The notes under the pieces were generated by a model. That model did not search any database, had not been told where the DNA came from, and saw only the letters and a list, made by a program, of their open reading frames with translations. Position numbers and translations under genes: made by a program. 64,000 nucleotides of DNA from Paenibacillus tyrphae (GTDB taxonomy: Bacteria; Bacillota; Bacilli; Paenibacillales; NBRC-103111), in NCBI RefSeq assembly GCF_000722545.1, contig NZ_JNVM01000011.1, positions 1 to 64,000 on the forward strand, given 5' to 3'. Positions 57,753 through 64,000 of this stretch are shown here, piece after piece. The first letter of the stretch is position 1, and every line of letters begins with the position of its first letter.

Positions 57753-60272
57753 ATGAACGGCATACATCTTAAACATACAATATACTCATCATTCTTAGGC
57801 CTCACGATTTTCCTCACCTTCACCGGTACGGTTTATGCCTTGGAGGCGGACGATCCGTTCTATGCCAAGCAAACTTACCTCAAGCAAATACATATGAACG
57901 AAGCCTGGAATGTGACGCAGAGCAACAGCGGCATGATTATCGCGGTCGTCGATACCGGAGTGGATTTGGCGCATCCCGATTTGAAACCTAATTTGGTGCC
58001 GGGCGTCAACCTGATTCATCCGAAACAGCCGCCGGCGGACGATAACGGTCACGGTACCAACGTAGCGGGTGTCATAGGCGCTGTGGGAAATAACGACCGG
58101 GGCGTTGCCGGCATGCTGTGGAATGCCCGGATCATGCCGATCAAAGCGCTTGAAGCGGATGGTTCCGGCGGCGAGCAGAAGCTCGGCGAAGGGATTCGTT
58201 ATGCCGTCGATCATGGCGCCAAGATTGTTGTTCTCTCGCTCGGCCTCAATAAATACTCCGCCTACATGAACGATATCGTACGGTACGCGGAGGAAAGAGA
58301 CGTGCTGCTCGTAGCCGCTACGGGCAACGAAGGCAACCGCGTCAAATATCCGGCGGCGTATCCTACCGTTCTCGCGGTTGGCGGAGTGAATGCTAACGGT
58401 ACGGTGAACGAATTGTCCAACACGGGACCGGAGGTCGACGTGGTCGCGCCCTGGGATGTGTTCTCGACGGCGATAGGTGGCTCGTACGAAGCGAAGGACG
58501 GGACGTCGATGGCTGCGCCGCAAGTCGCGGCTGCGGCCGCACTGCTGTGGGGACGGAATCCGGAGATGAAAGCGTATCAGATTCGTCAAAAGATCCGTCA
58601 AACTGCGGAGGACCCAACCGGAAAAGGGTGGAATCCGGGCACCGGGTACGGCTTGCTACGGGTAGATCGATTGCTCAACGAGCCTTATTTGGCCGACATG
58701 TACGAACCGAACAACCGTAAGGATCAGGCCAAAGTGATCTCCGTCAGCAAAAAAATTACCGCATCCTTCTCGGACGGTACGGACAACGACTGGTATGCCA
58801 CGGATGCTTCCTACGACGGAACCGTAAATGTTACGCTGGAGCTTGATAGCAGCTTATCGGTGAATGTGCAGCATACGGACGCTTCCGGCGTGCTTACGAC
58901 CAAAACCGTGCAAGGGGGCCAGACGGTTCCGTTCAAAGTAACGAAGGGGCGCAGCTATTTTCAACTGCAGCTTAGCGACCGCAACCGCAAAGTGGAGACG
59001 CCTTACGGGCTCACAACTTCCTTTGATATTTACCGCGATCCGTACGAAGACAACGACCGCCAGTTCAAAGCGTTCGTGCTGCCTTCCCGGAGCGTCAAGG
59101 TCAAGGGGACATTTCATCAATACAACGATGTGGACTGGTACGAATTCCCGGTTCAGCAAACCGGTTCGCTGCGTATTCATGTGATGACCGATACGGCGCG
59201 AATCGACCCGGTGCTTCTCGTGCAAAAGCAGGGAGAGAAGTCGGTGACGATCGACGAAGGAGACGACGGCGCAACGGAGTCGTACTACTTGCCCGAAGTG
59301 TTTCCCGGCAGCTACTACATTCGAGTGACCAACGTGAAGGATTATACGAATCCGATTGTTGGCGAATATACGCTCGCGATCGAGTACGACGCGAAGCTGA
59401 TCGATCCGAACGAACCGAACAACCGCTCTTATCAGGCGACCGCCATCTCGATGGATACTCCGTATAACGGCCTGATCGATAAGTCGGACGACGTGGATTG
59501 GTTCCAGTTCAAGGTAGAAGAGGAAAGCTTCGTTCGGGTCGGACTTAGCGACATCCCTTCCGGCGTGAGCATGTATATGCATTTATACGACGGGTCGATG
59601 AATTCGATGGCGACCTCGATGAACAGCAGCTCGTCCGACTCGCAGGAGTTGTCCGGCCGCTTTAAACCGGGGACGTACTATCTGAAGTTGACTGCAAACC
59701 GGCCGTTCGATAACCGCATGTACCAACTGCTCGTTAACGCCAAGCCGCTGACTGGCGGATATACCGATATTCGAGGGCATTGGGCGCAAAATGCGATCTT
59801 GAATTTGACCGGCAAACAGGTCATTAACGGATACGACAACTATACGTTCCAGCCCAACCGGCCGATTACCCGTGCCGAAGCGACGGCGGTTATCTCGCGG
59901 GCGTTCTGGCTGTCGAAGCAAAAAGCGGTCAGCTACTCGGATTTGCCGGAGACGCATTGGGCCTACGATCATGTGGCCCGGGCGACGCAGGCGGGTATTA
60001 TCGATGGCTACCCGGATCGGACGTTTGCACCGGACCAGCCGGTCACTCGCATGGAGATGACGGCGATGCTGGCACGCAGCATGAACATGACGGGCAAACG
60101 AAGAGGCGCTCTTCCGTTCACCGACGTGGATGAAGAGTATTGGGGCACCGGTCTGCTCAAGCAGATGAAAGCCGAAGGACTGATCGGCGGCTATGCGGAC
60201 GGCTCGTTCCGGCCCGAGCAGCAGGCAACCCGGGCCGAATTCGTCCAGATGCTGATGGGGATTCTGAAATAA
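57753..60272 (+). CDS. Subtilisin-like serine protease with SLH domains
   Basis: An 839-residue cell-surface protease. Signal peptide ends near TVYALEA. The S8 catalytic triad is Asp67 (AVVDTGVD), His100 (NGHGTNVAG) and Ser252 (DGTSMAAPQ), with oxyanion Asn192. Two PPC-like beta domains follow (about 325-440 and 450-660, each opening with an EPNN/EDND-type motif). Three SLH domains (about 668-839) would bind pyruvylated wall polymer: GYTDIRGHWAQ, SYSDLPETHWAYDH and PFTDVDEEYWG. No clear propeptide domain is seen. It lies alone between nuoN and the DUF1146 gene. Confidence 0.92.
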   Translation: MNGIHLKHTIYSSFLGLTIFLTFTGTVYALEADDPFYAKQTYLKQIHMNEAWNVTQSNSGMIIAVVDTGVDLAHPDLKPNLVPGVNLIHPKQPPADDNGHGTNVAGVIGAVGNNDRGVAGMLWNARIMPIKALEADGSGGEQKLGEGIRYAVDHGAKIVVLSLGLNKYSAYMNDIVRYAEERDVLLVAATGNEGNRVKYPAAYPTVLAVGGVNANGTVNELSNTGPEVDVVAPWDVFSTAIGGSYEAKDGTSMAAPQVAAAAALLWGRNPEMKAYQIRQKIRQTAEDPTGKGWNPGTGYGLLRVDRLLNEPYLADMYEPNNRKDQAKVISVSKKITASFSDGTDNDWYATDASYDGTVNVTLELDSSLSVNVQHTDASGVLTTKTVQGGQTVPFKVTKGRSYFQLQLSDRNRKVETPYGLTTSFDIYRDPYEDNDRQFKAFVLPSRSVKVKGTFHQYNDVDWYEFPVQQTGSLRIHVMTDTARIDPVLLVQKQGEKSVTIDEGDDGATESYYLPEVFPGSYYIRVTNVKDYTNPIVGEYTLAIEYDAKLIDPNEPNNRSYQATAISMDTPYNGLIDKSDDVDWFQFKVEEESFVRVGLSDIPSGVSMYMHLYDGSMNSMATSMNSSSSDSQELSGRFKPGTYYLKLTANRPFDNRMYQLLVNAKPLTGGYTDIRGHWAQNAILNLTGKQVINGYDNYTFQPNRPITRAEATAVISRAFWLSKQKAVSYSDLPETHWAYDHVARATQAGIIDGYPDRTFAPDQPVTRMEMTAMLARSMNMTGKRRGALPFTDVDEEYWGTGLLKQMKAEGLIGGYADGSFRPEQQATRAEFVQMLMGILK

Positions 60273-60346
60273 ACCGGGCCCGGAAGCGGTCAACACGGCT
60301 TTTTCCGGACCGGTGGAACATTTCGGTGAAAGCGGGGAATGCTTCC

Positions 60347-60598
60347 ATGGATTATTTGGATCAAATGAGCGCGTCGATGGGTCTCAAGGGGATGATCAAC
60401 ATTGTGGTCGTCCTGGTATTCATCGGCGTCTCTTGGTGGGCTTTGCAGGAGCTGAAGCTGGAGATGATGCTGCGACGCCCCAAAAGCGCCCAGGCCAAAA
60501 TGCTGCAAATCCTGCTCTCGATCGCGCTAGGGTATCAGACCGCCCGCTTCGTGATCGACTATTTGGAGTGGTCGACTTGGTTCTCCGGAATGTTCTGA
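60347..60598 (+). CDS. ywzB: DUF1146 family membrane protein (YwzB)
   Basis: An 83-residue protein with two membrane helices (INIVVVLVFIGVSWWALQEL and LQILLSIALGYQTARFVIDY). DUF1146/YwzB proteins lie between atpC and murA in Bacilli, as here if the inserted nuo block and protease are ignored. ATG 60347 follows AGCGGGGAA. Function unknown. Confidence 0.82.
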   Translation: MDYLDQMSASMGLKGMINIVVVLVFIGVSWWALQELKLEMMLRRPKSAQAKMLQILLSIALGYQTARFVIDYLEWSTWFSGMF

Positions 60599-60743
60599 AA
60601 AAACATTTTTTCGAATAACCGAGGAGAATGTTGTCAACAATGGTTAGTACAACCGTTAAAAAATCCGCTCGGGCCACGAATGGTATCGTGACCGGCTAAA
60701 GACTATGCAACCGCAAGCAGAAATTACGCGGAGGGGGATCATG

Positions 60744-62069
60744 ATGAGCAAAATAATCGTCCGCGGCGGCAAAAAGCTATTCGGCAGGGTAAAAATAAAC
60801 GGCGCGAAAAACGCTGTCCTGCCGATCATCGCAGCCTCGATCTTAGGAACGGATGGAGTCAGCGTCATTCACGACGCGCCTCCCCTAGATGACGTCCTTG
60901 TCATTAACAAGGTACTTGAAAGTCTGGGAATCAAGATTGAATATAAACATGAAACGGTCCGCATCGATGCATCCAAAATCGACACATGCGAGGCCTCCTA
61001 TGATCTGGTAAGAAAAATGCGGGCGTCGTTTCTGGTCATGGGCCCGCTGTTAGCCCGTGTCGGCCAAGCGCGCATATCGCTGCCGGGAGGATGCGCTATC
61101 GGTACGCGTCCGATCGACCAGCATCTGAAAGGCTTCGAAGCGATGGGTGCAGAGATTGAGCTCGGCCAAGGGTATATCGAAGCGAGGGTGAGCGGACGAT
61201 TAAAGGGCGCCAAGGTGTACCTCGATGTCGCCAGTGTGGGTGCGACGGAGAACATTATGATGGCCGCAGCGCTTGCCGAAGGTACGACCTTAATTGAGAA
61301 CGCCGCCAAGGAGCCGGAGATCGTCGATCTGGCGAACTATCTAAACGCGATGGGCGCCAAAATCCGCGGAGCGGGTACAGGCATCATCCGCATCGACGGC
61401 GTATCGAAGCTCACCGGTGCAGTACATACGGTCATTCCCGACCGCATTGAAGCAGGTACATATATGATTGCCGCCGCCATCACAAACAGCGATTTGTACA
61501 TCGAAGGAGCGATCGGCGACCATTTGCGTCCGGTCATTTCCAAGATGCAGGAGATGGGCGTGCAAATTCAAGAAGATGAGAACGGCCTACGGGTGTATAC
61601 GGATCGGCCTCTCCGTGCGGTAGATCTTAAAACGCTGCCTTATCCCGGCTTCCCTACCGACATGCAGTCGCAGATGATGGCTTTGCTGCTGATGGCAGAC
61701 GGGACCAGCCTGGTTACCGAAACGGTTTTCGAGAACCGTTTTATGCATGTGGAGCAAATGTTGAACATGAATGCGCAGATTAAGGTGGAAGGCCGTACGG
61801 CGGTCGTCAGTGGCGGCGGCAAGCTCCAAGGAGCCAAGGTGTGCGCGACCGACCTGCGTGCCGGAGCGGCGCTTGTTTTGGCCGCGCTTGTGGCCGACGG
61901 CGATACGGAGATTACCGGTATTCATCACATCGACCGGGGCTATGTGAATATTGCCGAGAAGCTTAGTGTGCTGGGGGCGGACATCCGCCGGATTCCTGTC
62001 GAGATCGTCGATACGGAAGAAGAGGAACAAACACTCCCGCTGTTCGCCGTACAACCAAGCCTCGCTTAA
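60744..62069 (+). CDS. murA: UDP-N-acetylglucosamine 1-carboxyvinyltransferase
   Basis: First committed step of peptidoglycan synthesis, adding enolpyruvate to UDP-GlcNAc. The 441-residue protein starts [20 protein letters not shown]. The catalytic, fosfomycin-targeted cysteine is Cys117 in [20 protein letters not shown] 60744 has the better spacing to GGAGGGGG; ATG 60741 is adjacent. The spoIID neighbour suggests the MurAA copy. Confidence 0.96.
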   Translation: MSKIIVRGGKKLFGRVKINGAKNAVLPIIAASILGTDGVSVIHDAPPLDDVLVINKVLESLGIKIEYKHETVRIDASKIDTCEASYDLVRKMRASFLVMGPLLARVGQARISLPGGCAIGTRPIDQHLKGFEAMGAEIELGQGYIEARVSGRLKGAKVYLDVASVGATENIMMAAALAEGTTLIENAAKEPEIVDLANYLNAMGAKIRGAGTGIIRIDGVSKLTGAVHTVIPDRIEAGTYMIAAAITNSDLYIEGAIGDHLRPVISKMQEMGVQIQEDENGLRVYTDRPLRAVDLKTLPYPGFPTDMQSQMMALLLMADGTSLVTETVFENRFMHVEQMLNMNAQIKVEGRTAVVSGGGKLQGAKVCATDLRAGAALVLAALVADGDTEITGIHHIDRGYVNIAEKLSVLGADIRRIPVEIVDTEEEEQTLPLFAVQPSLA

Positions 62070-62098
62070 CGCTTATGGCTTCTATTCTCTTGGAACGG

Positions 62099-62141
62099 GA
62101 ACCGACTCTTTCATTCGGAAAGGGCCGGTTCTCTTTCTTTT
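62099..62141 (+). terminator. murA terminator
   Basis: GAACCG-ACTCTTTC / GGAAAGGG-CCGGTTC stem followed by TCTTTCTTTT. Confidence 0.85.
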
Positions 62142-62145
62142 GAGG

Positions 62146-62174
62146 TTCTATTCTATCTTTTCGGTTCATAAGAT
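62146..62174 (+). promoter_or_regulatory. Possible sigma-E promoter of spoIID
   Basis: TTCTATT (62146-62152), 14-base spacer, CATAAGAT (62167-62174), resembling the mother-cell sigma-E pattern (KMATATT, 13-15, CATACAnT) with mismatches. spoIID is sigma-E dependent in B. subtilis. Confidence 0.35.
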
Positions 62175-62237
62175 GGTGTTACCTGCAGCCGCAGCGCCTG
62201 ATTATGGAGAGCCGACAAAAGATGGAGGAACCCGTTG

Positions 62238-63293
62238 ATGAAGTACAAGCTGACCCGGACGCAACAATCTTGGATTCGCTGGTTGGCCGTATGGCTGGCC
62301 AGCTTCACAGCTGTCGTCGTGCTGGTGCCCGGCCTGCTCGTACGTACGGGGCCCGGAAAGGAGCCGGTGCCTGCACCGCCTGCCGCAGAGCAGCCGTCTG
62401 CAGCACGGCAGCAGGACGAACTGCTTATTCCCGTTTACCGGGCAAAGGAGAAGAGAACGGAAAGAATGGCCCTCGAGCAGTATGTGCGGGGAGTCGTTGC
62501 GGCGGAGATGCCCATCGAATTCGAGCCGGAAGCGCTCAAGGCCCAAGCGATGGCCGCACGCACCTATATCGTCCGAAGGCTGCTCGACGGCGACCAGAGC
62601 AATGTCCCGGATGCTAATGCACTCGTGACGGATACGATCAGCCACCAGGCTTACGTCACCGATGAGGAGCTAAGGCGGCGCTGGGGCGACGATGTGTTCC
62701 TCTCTCACATGGACAAGCTGAAACGGGCGGTGGAGGAAACAAGAGATCTCGTACTAACCTATCAAGGGAAGCCGATCGAAGCGAGCTTTTTCTCTACCAG
62801 CAACGGATATACGGAAAATTCGGAAGACTACTGGAATTTTACCGTTCCGTATTTGCGAAGCGTACCGAGCCCTTGGGATGCCAAGCTGTCGCCTCGCTAT
62901 AAAGAGACGGTAGCTTTTACGTCCAAGGAGCTGCAAAGTAAGCTGGGGTTACCCGGCGCCGTGCCGGTATCGACCGGGAGTCCTCTCGGCATCAAGGTGA
63001 TAGAGAAGAGCCAAGGAAACCGTATCAAGAAGCTGTCTATAGGCGGAAAGCTATTTACCGGAAGAGAGGTTCGAGAGAAGCTCGGACTGAATTCCAGCCA
63101 GTTTCAATGGTCATGGAGTGGCGGAGAATGGCGGTTTACGACATTCGGCTACGGGCATGGCGTAGGGATGAGCCAATGGGGCGCCAACGGGATGGCGATG
63201 GAAGGACGCAAAGCGGAGGACATCGTCAAATACTATTACGCCGGTATAGTCATCGACCGGGCTTCTAATCTATTGAAAGGAAAAACTTTCTAA
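62238..63293 (+). CDS. spoIID: Stage II sporulation protein D
   Basis: Lytic transglycosylase of the engulfment machinery (with SpoIIM and SpoIIP), acting on glycan strands in the septum. 351 residues with one N-terminal membrane anchor (LAVWLASFTAVVVLVPGLLV). Family motifs are ALEQYVRGVVAAEMPIEFEP (catalytic Glu), ALKAQAMAARTY, and the C-terminal GYGHGVGMSQWGANGMA. ATG 62238 follows GATGGAGGAAC. spoIIQ follows in the conserved order. Confidence 0.95.
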   Translation: MKYKLTRTQQSWIRWLAVWLASFTAVVVLVPGLLVRTGPGKEPVPAPPAAEQPSAARQQDELLIPVYRAKEKRTERMALEQYVRGVVAAEMPIEFEPEALKAQAMAARTYIVRRLLDGDQSNVPDANALVTDTISHQAYVTDEELRRRWGDDVFLSHMDKLKRAVEETRDLVLTYQGKPIEASFFSTSNGYTENSEDYWNFTVPYLRSVPSPWDAKLSPRYKETVAFTSKELQSKLGLPGAVPVSTGSPLGIKVIEKSQGNRIKKLSIGGKLFTGREVREKLGLNSSQFQWSWSGGEWRFTTFGYGHGVGMSQWGANGMAMEGRKAEDIVKYYYAGIVIDRASNLLKGKTF

Positions 63294-63311
63294 TAAAATA
63301 GGTTTTCCCGC

Positions 63312-63339
63312 GTATAAATCTCGCGAACCTGGCAAGAAT
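63312..63339 (+). promoter_or_regulatory. Sigma-F promoter of spoIIQ
   Basis: GTATA (63312-63316), 14-base spacer, GGCAAGAAT (63331-63339), a full match to GYATA-N14/15-GGnnAnAnT. Starts about 22 bases before the spoIIQ ATG. Known sigma-F control of spoIIQ in B. subtilis agrees. Confidence 0.7.
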
Positions 63340-63360
63340 GGTTAGCGAGGTGATATACAA

Positions 63361-64000
63361 ATGAGTGAACAAAAAAGAGATTTGGTCCAAGAAGAAGCTC
63401 CTAAATCTACTGAAGGAGCCCAAAGCGGCACATCGTCATCCTGGAAAAGATTGCTCGCCAAGAAGTGGGTATTTCCGGCAACGTACATGGCAGCTGCGGC
63501 AATCATCTTAACGTTAATGTGGTGGTATCAAGGGTCTAGCATCACGAAGCCTGACAAAAATGTCAGTCTTGATGCTACGAAATCCGGTACGGTCACAGGA
63601 AACGTCTCGGGCACCGATGCGGTAGCTACCAACGCGAAACAGGAAACGATGCAATGGCCGGTCAAAGAGCGCAGCGAACTGGATGTCGTGCTTCCTTTCT
63701 TCGATAACAAAGCGTCGAACGAAGTGCGGCAAGCCGCGATGGTCGAATACGGCGACACCTTCACCCCGCATATGGGTATGGATTTCGCAAGACACGACAA
63801 TCAAGCGTTTGACGTATTGGCCGTTATGGGCGGCAAGGTCACGGCGGTACAGAAAGATCCGGTCGTCGGCAACTTGGTGGAAATTACGCACAGCAACGGG
63901 CTTGTTTCGGTTTATCAAAGCTTGGCCGAAGTCAAGGTTGCCAAAGACGCCGAAGTGAAGAAGGGCGACGTCATCGCCAAGGCGGGACGCAACGAGCTGG
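63361..64000 (+). CDS. spoIIQ: Stage II sporulation protein Q (partial, 3' end beyond window)
   Basis: Forespore membrane protein that binds SpoIIIAH to form the engulfment ratchet and feeding-tube channel. The visible 213 residues have a short cytoplasmic tail, one membrane helix (WVFPATYMAAAAIILTLMWW) and most of a LytM/M23 domain. The first zinc motif HMGMD (HxxxD) is intact, but the usual YxHL of the second motif reads YQSL, so enzymatic activity is doubtful. ATG 63361 follows GCGAGGTGAT. Confidence 0.9.
   Translation, partial: MSEQKRDLVQEEAPKSTEGAQSGTSSSWKRLLAKKWVFPATYMAAAAIILTLMWWYQGSSITKPDKNVSLDATKSGTVTGNVSGTDAVATNAKQETMQWPVKERSELDVVLPFFDNKASNEVRQAAMVEYGDTFTPHMGMDFARHDNQAFDVLAVMGGKVTAVQKDPVVGNLVEITHSNGLVSVYQSLAEVKVAKDAEVKKGDVIAKAGRNEL

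Overview
The window comes from a spore-forming, low-to-mid GC Gram-positive of the Bacilli, most likely Paenibacillaceae. The evidence is three forespore or engulfment genes (spoIIR, spoIID, spoIIQ), a small acid-soluble spore protein gene, and gene orders shared with Bacillus subtilis (guaB-dacA-pdxS-pdxT-serS; prfA-prmC-spoIIR-sua5-mntP-ywlE-rpiB-ywlG-glyA-upp-atp; ywzB-murA-spoIID-spoIIQ). An SLH-anchored protease, an 11-subunit nuo cluster and GlpP/Ugp-type glycerol-phosphate genes also fit Paenibacillus. Most genes are on the + strand.

Layout. 1-330: end of an rRNA operon (23S tail, 5S). 470-6394: guaB, dacA, the PLP synthase pair pdxS/pdxT, serS and tRNA-Ser(UGA). 6400-10060: an AT-rich accessory island just downstream of tRNA-Ser, with a repeat of the tRNA 3' end, a decayed serine recombinase and an intact three-gene operon: a viroplasmin/RNase H1 protein, an RnlA-type HEPN toxin and an RnlB-type antitoxin. 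10115-12540: a small forespore gene cluster ending in sspP, a methionine aminopeptidase and tRNA-Arg. 12730-23285: a secreted beta-helix protein, an ECF sigma/anti-sigma operon whose last gene is broken, a GNAT enzyme, and a glpP-ugp glycerol-3-phosphate uptake operon. 23435-27371: an AlkX/YcaQ glycosylase, tRNA-Pro, tadA, a DnaA-box cluster, a c-di-GMP-I riboswitch ahead of a PilZ protein, and an amidase. 27538-38993: ychF, translation termination, spoIIR, tRNA t6A and manganese genes, a ZTP riboswitch ahead of rpiB-ywlG-glyA, then upp and mnaA. 39168-46636: a complete F1Fo ATP synthase operon with repeated hairpins before atpD and atpC. 46880-57550: nuoABCDHIJKLMN. 57753-64000: SLH subtilase, DUF1146 protein, murA, spoIID and the start of spoIIQ.

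How the genes work together. Two riboswitches link nucleotide signals to their logical targets: ZTP to one-carbon metabolism (glyA), and c-di-GMP to a c-di-GMP-binding PilZ protein. Complex I and ATP synthase form a respiratory block. SpoIIR and SpoIIQ each carry a recognisable sigma-F-like promoter. The most unusual feature is the RNase H-RnlA-RnlB operon. In E. coli, RNase HI is a known host co-factor of the RnlA/RnlB phage-defence toxin-antitoxin pair. Here an RNase H-domain protein is encoded in the same operon, which suggests a self-contained three-component module.
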